A stretch of DNA of 40,838 nucleotides from a virus (IMGVR_UViG_3300006641_000010:1-40838); one strand, 5' to 3'. Shown: positions 14,322 through 21,353, counted from the first letter of the stretch. A program made the numbers and translations. Notes: a model not told the origin generated them from the letters alone.

Positions 14322-14346
14322 GCCGCTAGCGAACGCTAGTTATACT
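14318..14346 (+). promoter_or_regulatory. Sigma70-type promoter with palindromic spacer
   Basis: -35 TTGAGC (14318-14323), 17-nt spacer CGCTAGCGAACGCTAGT and -10 TATACT (14341-14346). The spacer holds a perfect palindrome CTAGCG-AA-CGCTAG, the idealised form of the boxes in the promoters at 2627 and 8189. Drives scaffold and major capsid. Confidence 0.75.
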
Positions 14347-14373
14347 TTCAGCGATACATCGTTTGTTGCTGTT

Positions 14374-15063
14374 TTGTCTGACGATCTCGATCAGCAAGAG
14401 TCACCGAGTCAATCCTCGGTTGATGCTTCTGCGCTGCAGTCGAAGATTGAGTCCTTGATCCAGCACAACCAAAAGCTGGAGCGCCAACTCGGCCAGGCCA
14501 AAGACAAGCTGCGGGCACTGCCGGATGGTGTGGACGTTGATGGGCTGATCAAGTTCAAGCAGGAACACGAGCAGGCGCAGCTGGAGCAACAGGGCAAATA
14601 CGCCGAAGCACGGCAAGCCCTCGAAGCGCAGTTCCGTGAGCGCGAATCACAACTGCAGCAGCGGCTGGATGCCTTGGAAGCGGAGAACCGCGAGCTGAAA
14701 CTGATCGGCCCTGCTGTCGCCGCATTGGCGGACACGGTGCATGACCCCGATGAGGTGATTCGCCTCAAGCTCAAGCCTGAGCAGATTGAACGCGAAGCTG
14801 ATGGCACCGTCGTGGTTGTGGATGGCTATCAGCGCACGCCCATCAACGACTGGGCACGCACCAGCCTGCCGCAATACCGCCTCAAGGCACCCAAGCCCCA
14901 AGGCACTGGCGCACCGGTCGGCCGTAGTGGTGGCGGTGGTGAGCTACCGGCTGGCAGCAAGAACCCCTTTAGTCGGGAGCACTACAACCTCACCGAACAG
15001 GCTCGCATTTACAAGACCGATCCTGAGTTGTACGCACGCCTTAAAGCCGCTGCTGGTAAGTAA
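14374..15063 (+). CDS. Capsid scaffolding protein
   Basis: A 229-aa acidic protein with a long coiled coil (about 20-120, e.g. SKIESLIQHNQKLERQLGQ and ALEAQFRERESQLQQRLDAL) and a basic C-terminal segment (NPFSREHYNLTEQARIYK). It lies directly between portal and major capsid genes, where scaffolds for prohead assembly occur. The start codon is TTG 14374. No protease is encoded nearby, so the scaffold probably exits or is processed otherwise. Confidence 0.85.
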   Translation: MSDDLDQQESPSQSSVDASALQSKIESLIQHNQKLERQLGQAKDKLRALPDGVDVDGLIKFKQEHEQAQLEQQGKYAEARQALEAQFRERESQLQQRLDALEAENRELKLIGPAVAALADTVHDPDEVIRLKLKPEQIEREADGTVVVVDGYQRTPINDWARTSLPQYRLKAPKPQGTGAPVGRSGGGGELPAGSKNPFSREHYNLTEQARIYKTDPELYARLKAAAGK

Positions 15064-15154
15064 CACGCAGCGGAATACTTACAGGTAACGGGTGGCTGTT
15101 GGCGCCCTGAATGGCTGTTGGCCGCCTTTGTAAACCCCCAACCTGGAGAACACC

Positions 15155-16207
15155 ATGGCTGCCACTGTGCGGTCTGATGTGGTCATCCCCGAGATTTTTA
15201 CCCCCTATCTCGAAGAGGCCACTACCCTTCAAAACGCTTTCATCGCTTCTGGCGTTGTTCAGCCCCTCGCTGCCCTGAACGGTGGTGACGGTGGCGACTA
15301 CGTGAACGTGCCCTTTTGGGATGCCAACCTGAGCGGCGATGCTGAAGTCCTGAGCGACTCCGGCAGCCTGACTCCTGGCAACATCACCGCCGACAAGCAG
15401 CGCGGTGTGTTCCTGCATCGCGGCCGTGCCTGGGGCGTGCGTGAGCTGGCGAAGCTGGCATCTGGGGATGACCCGATGCAGGCCATCGGCAACAAAGTTG
15501 CTTCCTACATCGCCTTCCAACAGCAAAAGGATCTGCTGGCCACCCTCGGTGGTGTGTTCGGTGCTGTCGGTTCCGCCAACACTGGCGCTGCCTTCATCGA
15601 CCTGACCTTTGACGCCGGTGGTTCGGGTGAAACTCCCCTCACCGCCCGTCATGTGGCCAAGGCTCGCGCACTGCTGGGCGATCAGGGCGACAAGCTCTCC
15701 GCCATCTGCATGCACTCCGCCGTCTACTACGACTTGGTGGAGCGCCGCGCCATTGACTACGTGACCGCTGCTGAAGCTCGCGCTACCGCTGCTGCTTCCA
15801 ACGCTGCTACCCCCGATGTGTTCGGTGGTTCTGTGGCTGCTGCGTTCACCGCTGATGCCAGCGTGCCCTTCTTCATGGGCATGCGCGTGATCGTCAGCGA
15901 CGATGTGCAGACCTCTGGTTCTGGCTCCAGCAAGAAGTACGCCACCTACTTCTTCACCCCCGGCGCTGTGGCCTCTGGCGAACAGCAGGGTCTGAAGACC
16001 GAAGTGGATCGCGACATCCTCGCGCTGGCTGACTACATGGCCGTGTCCTGGCACAACTGCTACCACCCCATGGGTTCGCAGTATCAAACTGCCGGCGGTG
16101 CCAACCCCAGCCAGGCCACTCTCGCCACCATCACCAACTGGACGAAGGTGTACGAGACCAAGAACATCGGTATCGTTCGCGGCACCGTCACTTCCAACTT
16201 CGACTGA
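15155..16207 (+). CDS. Major capsid protein
   Basis: A 350-aa HK97-fold-type coat protein. The N-terminus VIPEIFTPYLEEATTLQNAF, then VNVPFWDANLSGDAEVLSDS, RGVFLHRGRAWGVRELAKL, ASYIAFQQQKDLLATLGGVF and the late ALADYMAVSWHNCYHPMG are typical of coat proteins paired with DUF4055 portals. CTGGAG upstream is a reasonable ribosome site. The codon choice is strongly biased to C/G ends, as expected for the most highly expressed protein. Confidence 0.93.
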   Translation: MAATVRSDVVIPEIFTPYLEEATTLQNAFIASGVVQPLAALNGGDGGDYVNVPFWDANLSGDAEVLSDSGSLTPGNITADKQRGVFLHRGRAWGVRELAKLASGDDPMQAIGNKVASYIAFQQQKDLLATLGGVFGAVGSANTGAAFIDLTFDAGGSGETPLTARHVAKARALLGDQGDKLSAICMHSAVYYDLVERRAIDYVTAAEARATAAASNAATPDVFGGSVAAAFTADASVPFFMGMRVIVSDDVQTSGSGSSKKYATYFFTPGAVASGEQQGLKTEVDRDILALADYMAVSWHNCYHPMGSQYQTAGGANPSQATLATITNWTKVYETKNIGIVRGTVTSNFD

Positions 16208-16216
16208 GGTTGAACG

Positions 16217-16369
16217 ATGGGATTAACAGGTTTCAACCTGGCCCGTCGTGAAGAAGAGGAGGCTGCTCCGGCAGCCTCTGTTCCTTCCGAGCCAGCAGTG
16301 TGTGAGGCCCCGGTGCCTCAAGCAGAAACACCCAAGCGTGGTCGCAAGAAGGCTGAGGAGGAATCCTGA
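16217..16369 (+). CDS. Small charged protein after capsid gene, 50 aa
   Basis: MGLTGFNLARREEEEAAPAA, then Pro/Glu-rich linker and a PKRGRKKAEEES tail. Starts 9 nt after the capsid stop and overlaps the next start (TGATG). Low-complexity charged proteins of this size often follow capsid genes. Function unknown. Confidence 0.7.
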   Translation: MGLTGFNLARREEEEAAPAASVPSEPAVCEAPVPQAETPKRGRKKAEEES

Positions 16370-16626
16370 TGGCCGTCTTCCCTTCCACTGAACAGGTTGG
16401 TGGTGCTGGTCAGGTTGGCTTTGAGCTGATCACTGACACCAGTGCTCACACCGGGCGGTTCTTCCGCCTCTATGCCCTCGAAGCCACCGTGATCAACACG
16501 GCCACGGTGCAGAACGCTTCCGGCAACACCTTCTCCGCTGTGCCGATTCCGGCCGGTGGTGCCATTGATGGGTTGTTCACTTCGGTGACGCTCACCAGCG
16601 GCAAGGTCGTGGCCTACAAGCTCTGA
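16369..16626 (+). CDS. Small beta-rich head protein, 85 aa
   Basis: An 85-aa beta-strand-rich, neutral protein (VGFELITDTSAHTGRFFRLY, then AIDGLFTSVTLTSGKVVAYKL). Its position directly after the capsid operon start and its composition suggest a capsid decoration or spike protein. Coupled on both sides by TGATG overlaps. Confidence 0.65.
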   Translation: MAVFPSTEQVGGAGQVGFELITDTSAHTGRFFRLYALEATVINTATVQNASGNTFSAVPIPAGGAIDGLFTSVTLTSGKVVAYKL

Positions 16627-16766
16627 TGGCGACCAAAGCAAAGGCGGGCAGTAGTGCTCGCCTTTTTCAGTCTCCGCCCAAGCGCACGCGCCAAGGGCAG
16701 GGAACCAATAGCAAAAGAAAGCGTCGGCATGGGCGCAAGCTTCTAAGGGGCCAAGGCCGTGGCTGA
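16626..16766 (+). CDS. Small basic protein with TRQG and RGQG motifs, 46 aa
   Basis: MATKAKAGSSARLFQSPPKR, TRQGQGTNSKRKRRHGRK, LLRGQGRG. Starts by TGATG overlap and overlaps the next gene's GTG by 8 nt. I recall similar TRQG ... RGQG micro-proteins in several cyanophage groups, so it is likely conserved and expressed. Nucleic-acid binding is likely from charge; its role is unknown. Confidence 0.7.
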   Translation: MATKAKAGSSARLFQSPPKRTRQGQGTNSKRKRRHGRKLLRGQGRG

Positions 16767-18732
16767 TCTCTCCCAGCAGATTGAGGTGTTCCTCCGCAAT
16801 GCGTTGCGGCAGCGCAAGCTGGAAGATCGCCTGATCCGTCAGGCACTGCGTGATCTGCGCAGCACCTTGGCTGCGGTGGAGAGAGTAGTGGGTAGCTCTG
16901 GTGTGCTGGCGGTTGGCATCAACCGTGAGCGCACCATTGCCGCAATCACCACTGCGGTGGCCAAGAGCGTGCAGGACTCCTTTGGCGTGCCGCAGCTGGC
17001 GGCCTTGCAGGACGCCTTGACCCCCTTTGTGGAGCAGCAGCTGGACTATGCACGGCGGCTGGTCTCCATGGCCGGCGGGAACCTCACGGCAGAAGGCGCC
17101 GGTCAGCTCAGCCAGGTGCAGGTGCAGCGCCTCGTGAACGATGCCGTCGTGGGTGGCAAAACCCTCAGCACGCAGCTCACCCAAGCTTTGCCGGCCACCG
17201 TTGCCGACCGCGTAGAGCGCTTCATCCGCCTCGGGCTTTCGGACATTGGTGGTGAGACGTTTGCCACCTATCAGAACGCCGTGGTGCGCGTCACCGAGAA
17301 CAACGTCGAAGCCATCGTGCGCACCGCCGTCAACGAGGTGGGCAGTGCCGCACAGCAGGCGATCTACCAATACGAAGCCGACCCGGACTGGCTGGATGCC
17401 GAAGGCTTGGTCTGGACTGCACTGCTGGATTCGGCGGTCTGCCCGATCTGCCTGGCCTTGGATGGCAAGCGCTTTCCGCCGGACTACCAGAAGGTCAGCC
17501 CGCACCTGCAGTGCGTCCTAGGCGACACCGAGATCGAGCCCGGCATCATTGCCGCCGCCATGCGGAGCCACTACACCGGCAACGTCGTCACCATTCGCAC
17601 GGATGGCGACCGGGTGCTTTCGGTTACCGAGAACCATCCAGTGCTCACCAGCCACGGATGGAAGCCGGCCAAGCTGCTCCAAGAGGGCGATCAGCTCATT
17701 GGTCGACAGGTCAAAAGGGCACCGGTTATCAACCCAGAACTCGACCAGCGCCCAGTCACGGCTGAACAGCTGTTTACGCTTTTGGCTGAGCAATCGTCGA
17801 TGGAAGGGCGTTGCGTGCCAGCCTCCGCCATGGATTTCCACGGCGATGGGGCCGGGATGCACAGCAATGTCGACATTGCATGTGTGAACTGGGAACTGCT
17901 GCTCAACGCTGAAGCCGTGTGCCCGCAGCACTTGCGCGATGCGCTGTTCGTTGTGGCTAATGCGCAGCTGGCGGCGGTAGACGACCTCGGCCCGCTTGAT
18001 GCGCTCCTGCTCGCTATGCACGCGACCGCGACAGGCTTCATTGGCGGCAGCGACTTGGTTGCGACGCTGCTCGGCGGTCATTTGGCTCCACTTGAGGGCC
18101 TCGGCCTCGCTTTGGCTGCGCGGCGTGACCCCCGCTTTGATGAGCCGTTGGCGTATGCAGGTCCGGGACACGCCAAGTTGAAGAGCGATCTGGTTTTCGC
18201 TCATGCCGGATCGGTAGAGGTTGACCACAGCGGCGTAGTCAATGACGTTGCGATTGGAACGCAAGGGCACGCCGGCACGAAGCAGACAGTTGCGGATGGC
18301 CTTGGCACTGACGCCAAGCTCCTGCGAGAGCTTGTTAGCGCTAATCCCGCTGAGGTAGCGATTGACAACGTGGTCAGCGTCCAAATTGAGGCGAGGCATA
18401 GCGTTCCCGTGTATGACTTCTCTACTCTTAGTGGAGCGTATTTTGCTTCTGGCATTTTAACTCACAACTGCCGCTGCAGCCTCGTGCCGTGGAAATGGCG
18501 CAACGAGGACATGCGCGACCCCAAGGGCAACCCTGTGGCACCCCGTCGCCTTGCTGATGGTGATGGCCCCGAGCAACCGCTGGATTTCAAGGTGGCCGCC
18601 AAGCAGTGGGTCAAAGACAACCCCCAGACCGCTCAGGCCATCTTTGGCAAGAAGCTGGGCCAGCGCCTCGTGGACGGTGAGATCAGCTTCGATAAGGCCG
18701 TGAAGCAGTGGGCCGCTCCAAAGGCAAGTTAG
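16759..18732 (+). CDS. Mu gpF-like head morphogenesis protein interrupted by an intein
   Basis: The extein is a minor head protein of the Mu gpF/SPP1 gp7 family: a helical N-terminus, ETFATYQNAVVRVTENNVEA, VNEVGSAAQQAIYQYEAD, then the zinc-type C-terminal motif CPICLALDGKRFPPD and PHLQ/CRCSLVPW. This last motif, normally HPxCRC, is split by an in-frame insertion of 319 residues with intein hallmarks (see 17512-18468). After splicing the head protein would be 338 aa, normal for the family. GTG start overlapping the previous gene. Such proteins bind the portal vertex and enter the virion. Confidence 0.9.
   Translation: MADLSQQIEVFLRNALRQRKLEDRLIRQALRDLRSTLAAVERVVGSSGVLAVGINRERTIAAITTAVAKSVQDSFGVPQLAALQDALTPFVEQQLDYARRLVSMAGGNLTAEGAGQLSQVQVQRLVNDAVVGGKTLSTQLTQALPATVADRVERFIRLGLSDIGGETFATYQNAVVRVTENNVEAIVRTAVNEVGSAAQQAIYQYEADPDWLDAEGLVWTALLDSAVCPICLALDGKRFPPDYQKVSPHLQCVLGDTEIEPGIIAAAMRSHYTGNVVTIRTDGDRVLSVTENHPVLTSHGWKPAKLLQEGDQLIGRQVKRAPVINPELDQRPVTAEQLFTLLAEQSSMEGRCVPASAMDFHGDGAGMHSNVDIACVNWELLLNAEAVCPQHLRDALFVVANAQLAAVDDLGPLDALLLAMHATATGFIGGSDLVATLLGGHLAPLEGLGLALAARRDPRFDEPLAYAGPGHAKLKSDLVFAHAGSVEVDHSGVVNDVAIGTQGHAGTKQTVADGLGTDAKLLRELVSANPAEVAIDNVVSVQIEARHSVPVYDFSTLSGAYFASGILTHNCRCSLVPWKWRNEDMRDPKGNPVAPRRLADGDGPEQPLDFKVAAKQWVKDNPQTAQAIFGKKLGQRLVDGEISFDKAVKQWAAPKAS
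17512..18468 (+). mobile_element. Intein in gpF-like gene (residues 252-570)
   Basis: Starts at Cys252 with CVLGDTEIEPG (block A), has VTENHPVLTSHGWKPAKLL with the T-x-x-H motif (block B), and ends VPVYDFSTLSGAYFASGI then LTHN before Cys571 (blocks F and G plus the +1 nucleophile). All class-1 splicing residues are present, so excision should be active. No endonuclease motif is visible in the sense frame: the roughly 220 residues between blocks B and F are the reverse reading of an endonuclease gene on the other strand. The last 70 bases are AT-richer than the flanks, a sign of transfer. Confidence 0.92.
17518..18399 (-). CDS. Antisense homing endonuclease inside the intein (HTH + Vsr/DUF559-like)
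   Basis: A 293-aa protein on the strand opposite the intein. Two tandem helix-turn-helix units: residues 8-45 (RYLSGISANKLSQELGVSAK) and 54-92 (NLYRSGMSENQIALQLGVSR, then TCIRQRLIKAGVTPRS). A PD-(D/E)XK nuclease follows at about 148-242: helix HNEQRIAQVLRAHGFSVEQQ, then CNVDIAV (D177), AVEIHGGGWH (E188, H195) and QKRKQLFSRDWALVEFW. This matches Vsr/DUF559-type homing endonucleases. The tail after about residue 245 is antisense to the intein N-terminal splicing block and may be functionless. Codons align in register with the sense codons, so the gene can contain no TTA, CTA or TCA. A weak minus promoter (TTGTGA, 16-17 nt, AAAT-rich) lies at 18467-18439. Confidence 0.85.
   Translation of the reverse strand: MPRLNLDADHVVNRYLSGISANKLSQELGVSAKAIRNCLLRAGVPLRSNRNVIDYAAVVNLYRSGMSENQIALQLGVSRTCIRQRLIKAGVTPRSQSEAEALKWSQMTAEQRRNQVAAANEACRGRVHSEQERIKRAEVVYRRQLRISHNEQRIAQVLRAHGFSVEQQFPVHTCNVDIAVHPGPIAVEIHGGGWHATPFHRRLLSQKRKQLFSRDWALVEFWVDNRCPFDLSTNELIALLEQLGRLPSVAGEHWMVLGNRKHPVAIRANGDDVAGVVAPHGGGNDAGLDLGVA
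18723..18732 (+). promoter_or_regulatory. GGNAASYTAG-type box
   Basis: GGCAAGTTAG, 18 nt before the ATG at 18751; it includes the stop codon of the head gene, so partial coincidence is possible. Confidence 0.4.
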
Positions 18733-18750
18733 TGCTAAGGGTGCGTTGCT

Positions 18751-19308
18751 ATGACCGTCACTGTTGTTGCCACTGTCGGCTCGGCTTCGGCCAATAGCTA
18801 CATCAGCGTGGCCACTGGTGATGATCTCGCCAACCTCTACCTCGGCACGCTGAATTGGACTTCAGCCAGCACCGATAACAAAGGGCGGGCGCTGATCATG
18901 GCGACCCGCTACCTCGATGAGCTGCGCTACATCGGCGAGAAGGCCTCCACCACCCAAGCGCTGGCCTGGCCCCGCAGTGATGCAGCCTGCGGTGATTGGA
19001 CCTTCACCACCAGCGAGATTCCGCAGCCGATCAAGCAAGCCACCTTTGATCTGGCTGAGGCTCTGCTGGGTGACAGCACTCTGCTGACCGTTGCCGGCGC
19101 TGGCAGCACTGAGCTGATCCCTGGCATCCCCAATGCCAACCTCAAGCGTGCCCGCGTGGACGTGATTGATGTGGAGTTCAACAGCGTGCAGCAAGCCGAA
19201 AGCAAAAACGCTTTGAACGTCGTGCCACACCTCAAGCAGGTGCTCGGTTGTCTGTGCTTAAGCAAGGCATCATCTTCTGTTGGGGCTGTCCAAGTCTTGC
19301 GAAGTTAG
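18751..19308 (+). CDS. Head-tail connector (DnaT-like phage adaptor)
   Basis: A 185-aa protein with the pattern of the phage head-completion adaptors often labelled DnaT-like: ANSYISVATGDDLANLYLG, a KGRALIMATRYLDELRYIG helix, ALAWPRSDAACGDWT, and EIPQPIKQATFDLAEALL. These proteins dock beneath the portal; they are not primosomal DnaT. The C-terminal 25 residues are Cys/Ser-rich and atypical. Confidence 0.75.
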   Translation: MTVTVVATVGSASANSYISVATGDDLANLYLGTLNWTSASTDNKGRALIMATRYLDELRYIGEKASTTQALAWPRSDAACGDWTFTTSEIPQPIKQATFDLAEALLGDSTLLTVAGAGSTELIPGIPNANLKRARVDVIDVEFNSVQQAESKNALNVVPHLKQVLGCLCLSKASSSVGAVQVLRS

Positions 19309-19317
19309 ACTTGACCT

Positions 19318-19896
19318 ATGCGCATCGCTGAAGGCCAACTTTCATTCTTCAGCACTCCGGCTGAACCGGAGAAAAAGCGCGTTGAGCATCATCTCGCCAA
19401 GCCGTTCACCAGAGAAGAGCAGCGGCGCTTTGGTCGGATGTATGCCGAGAACATCGGCCTGATCCGCATGTTCGGCGGGAAGCTGTGCCGCAAGTATCGG
19501 CACTGCATGGCCACCGAAGACATCTTCTCCTGCGTGGACATCGCCTTTCTCAAGGCGTGCCGTGCGCATGACCCAGAACGCGGGAAGCTCAGCACCATCT
19601 TCTGGACGTTTGCCCAAGGGGAGTGCCTGCACTTCCTGCGTGGCAGCAACTGGACAATCAAGGCCACGCACAAAGCGCGTCTGTTGGGCAATAGCGCTAG
19701 GAAGCTGATGGCACTCGGCTGGACCTCGCTAGCGGTCTGCAAGGAGCTGAGCTGCACCAAGACCGAGCTGAAGGATGCGCTGCTGGCCACCGCTGGCGTC
19801 GCCCATGACGTAAAGGGCTTTGATCTGCATGTCTGCCCTCGACCCACACCGTGGGAGGTGCTGGAAGCTGAAGAAGATCGTTTAGCGGCAAGTTAG
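19318..19896 (+). CDS. Diverged sigma-70-like factor within the morphogenesis operon
   Basis: A 192-aa protein with a sigma region-2-like core: YAENIGLIRMFGGKLCRKYR, ATEDIFSCVDIAFLKACRAH, ERGKLSTIFWTFAQGECLHF, LRGSNWTIKATHKARLLG. The FSTYAxxWI-like helix is replaced by LSTIFWTFAQGEC, followed by a putative -10 contact helix. A second helical part (LMALGWTSLAVCKELSCTKT, ELKDALLA) may be a region 3/4-like helix-turn-helix. At 192 aa it is ECF-sized. Starts 9 nt after the connector gene and precedes the tail tube, so it is expressed with structural genes. Binding to host RNA polymerase is inferred. Confidence 0.75.
   Translation: MRIAEGQLSFFSTPAEPEKKRVEHHLAKPFTREEQRRFGRMYAENIGLIRMFGGKLCRKYRHCMATEDIFSCVDIAFLKACRAHDPERGKLSTIFWTFAQGECLHFLRGSNWTIKATHKARLLGNSARKLMALGWTSLAVCKELSCTKTELKDALLATAGVAHDVKGFDLHVCPRPTPWEVLEAEEDRLAAS
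19887..19896 (+). promoter_or_regulatory. GGNAASYTAG-type box
   Basis: GGCAAGTTAG, 23 nt before the tail tube ATG at 19920; includes the upstream stop codon. Confidence 0.4.
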
Positions 19897-19919
19897 GGCT
19901 ACAAGCCACAGGAACGATC

Positions 19920-20399
19920 ATGGCCACCGGTGCCTTCTTCGCGGCCCTTGGGTATCGCTTCTATGTGAAGGCTGGCACCACGGCCTCCACAAACCCAACC
20001 GCTTCTACTGGGATGACCGAGATTCTCGGTCTGACGAACGCAGGTATTCAGGGCTCCTCCACCACCACGGAAGTGCTGGACTACGGCAGCACTCTGGGTT
20101 ATGCAGCCAGCCTGGTGACCGGGCAGAGCTACACGATCCCAATGGCGATGAACCTGAACCTTAACGATGCGGGGTACGCCATCTTGCGTCAGGCCGCACG
20201 CGATGCAGCAACCGGTGTGACCGTGGAGTGGTATCGGGAGTCGCCTGAGATGAGTTCCACCGGCAGCCCTGAGTACAACAGCGGCGTGGCCTTCGTGACC
20301 GACTTCTCCGAAGACATCCAGGCTGGCAACGTGGCCAGTGTGTCTTTCACCCTGACCGGTTATGGCGCCCCATCTTGGGTGGCTGAGACCAACACCTGA
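19920..20399 (+). CDS. Major tail tube protein
   Basis: A 159-aa beta-rich protein (FYVKAGTTASTNPTASTGMT, TNAGIQGSSTTTEVLDYGST, then VSFTLTGYGAPSWVAET) with the typical tube-protein order: N-terminal strand, a loop with the ITNAG/VDYG pattern and a final FTLTG strand. A strong terminator follows directly, as expected for a highly expressed gene ahead of the inverted pair. Confidence 0.8.
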   Translation: MATGAFFAALGYRFYVKAGTTASTNPTASTGMTEILGLTNAGIQGSSTTTEVLDYGSTLGYAASLVTGQSYTIPMAMNLNLNDAGYAILRQAARDAATGVTVEWYRESPEMSSTGSPEYNSGVAFVTDFSEDIQAGNVASVSFTLTGYGAPSWVAETNT

Positions 20400-20430
20400 G
20401 GCTAACTAGAGAGCGAGCAAAGGGATCTCA

Positions 20431-20458
20431 AGCGGTGGGCTACGGCTCACCGCTTTTT
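20431..20458 (+). terminator. Intrinsic terminator between convergent units
   Basis: Stem AGCGGTG (20431-20437) / CACCGCT (20448-20454), 10-nt loop, TTTTT on the plus strand. Ends the tail tube transcript just before the convergent minus-strand genes stop at 20460. Confidence 0.85.
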
Positions 20459-20459
20459 G

Positions 20460-20906
20460 TTAGAGGCTCATGCCGCTCAGCTTGCGCCACTGATCTGCGA
20501 AGTAGGTATCGAGCGGTGCATTCTCTAGAGCCGGCTTGATCCAGTTGCGCCCTGGCACCAGCGTGCCCTTGCTGGTGGTGTAGCCGGTGAGGATCAGCGG
20601 GGCATAGGCAAACCCGCCTTTGCTCTTGGCATCCCACGTAAAGGTGATCGTGGTGCGGCCATCAAAGCTGCGGCGCTGAGAGCGCAGGAACCCTCTCAGA
20701 TCCACGATGTCGCGGGGGCTGCTGACGGTGGCGCCATTGCGCCGTTTGGTTTCCCGAGGCCAGCCGAACTGCGGCGATTGGATCTCAGCCTTGAGCTGCT
20801 TGTCCAGCACCGTCTGGTAGGTGCCCAAGATCTGCGGCACCCGCAGCTTCAGTTGATTGGCATTCCAGCCGGTGAGGCGAAACGAAGCACGGACCTGAAC
20901 CGCCAT
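20460..20906 (-). CDS. HK97 gp10-like head-tail/tail completion protein (inverted)
   Basis: A 148-aa basic protein (MAVQVRASFRLTGWNANQLK, QSPQFGWPRETKRRNG, IVDLRGFLRSQRRSF, and late YAPLILTGYTTSKG, GRNWIKPALE). The helix-then-basic-loop-then-RNWIKPAL pattern resembles HK97 gp10-type tail completion proteins that lie between head adaptors and tail tube. It is encoded on the minus strand inside a plus-strand operon and is coupled to the upstream minus gene by a one-base overlap at 20906. Confidence 0.65.
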   Translation of the reverse strand: MAVQVRASFRLTGWNANQLKLRVPQILGTYQTVLDKQLKAEIQSPQFGWPRETKRRNGATVSSPRDIVDLRGFLRSQRRSFDGRTTITFTWDAKSKGGFAYAPLILTGYTTSKGTLVPGRNWIKPALENAPLDTYFADQWRKLSGMSL

Positions 20907-21301
20907 CAGCCCTGCACGTAGCGGGCCAAGCGGATCTTGTCGCCCAGCACCTGCTGCAACGTGCTGCCGATCAGGCCGGTGCTGCCGTAGGGAAAGCGGC
21001 CGTTGATCACCTCACACTCAATGGCACCTTGGCCGGCGAAGTTCAGCGTGCCGGTGATGCCGGGTTTGATGCGGGCATCCAATGCCTGCGGGCTGACGGC
21101 ATAGCCCTCATAGGTCTCCACGTCCGTATCAACGCCAGGAAAACCCGAACTGTTGGTGCCGGCCTGTCGCAGGTACAAGCTGACGGTGACCGCTTCTGTG
21201 GCCGGTGCAATGTTCCCGGTAACAGGATCAGTCATGGTGCCAACCGTGGGCACGGTGAAGACAGCCGTGGCGTTGGCGAGAGCAGCGAGAGCGCTTGTCA
21301 T
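20906..21301 (-). CDS. Head-tail joining protein (inverted)
   Basis: A 131-aa beta-rich protein (VTVSLYLRQAGTNSSGFPGV, QALDARIKPGITGTLNFAGQ, FPYGSTGLIGSTLQQVLGDK). The size, strand-rich pattern and coupling to the gp10-like gene fit a head-closure (stopper) type protein. Read divergently from the tape measure gene. On its strand the box GGGAACCTAG lies only 3 nt before the ATG, so the true start may be further in. Confidence 0.6.
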   Translation of the reverse strand: MTSALAALANATAVFTVPTVGTMTDPVTGNIAPATEAVTVSLYLRQAGTNSSGFPGVDTDVETYEGYAVSPQALDARIKPGITGTLNFAGQGAIECEVINGRFPYGSTGLIGSTLQQVLGDKIRLARYVQG

Positions 21302-21304
21302 GGC

Positions 21305-21314
21305 CTAGGTTCCC
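21305..21314 (-). promoter_or_regulatory. GGNAASYTAG-type box, minus orientation
   Basis: Minus-strand GGGAACCTAG pointing at the minus gene ending at 20906. Forms a divergent pair with the plus box at 21324. Confidence 0.5.
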
Positions 21315-21323
21315 GCGTCTGAA

Positions 21324-21333
21324 GGCAACCTAA
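21324..21333 (+). promoter_or_regulatory. GGNAASYTAG-type box
   Basis: GGCAACCTAA, 20 nt before the GTG of the tape measure at 21354. Together with the minus box it forms an inverted repeat (TAGGTT / AACCTA). Confidence 0.55.
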
Positions 21334-21353
21334 AAGCAGCGAGAAGCTGAGTT

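Noticed and set aside
15041-16087. 348-codon minus frame opposite the major capsid gene
   Set aside because: His/Gly/Val-rich shadow of a gene with strong codon bias; no motifs.
16318-17505. 395-codon minus frame opposite the gpF-like gene
   Set aside because: Composition typical of antisense reading; overlaps three coupled genuine plus-strand genes.
18751-19308. Replication primosome protein DnaT
   Set aside because: Only the family label is DnaT-like; position and sequence pattern are those of a phage head-tail adaptor.
19342-19847. Minus-strand frames opposite the second sigma-like gene
   Set aside because: No motifs; the plus strand carries the sigma region 2 pattern.
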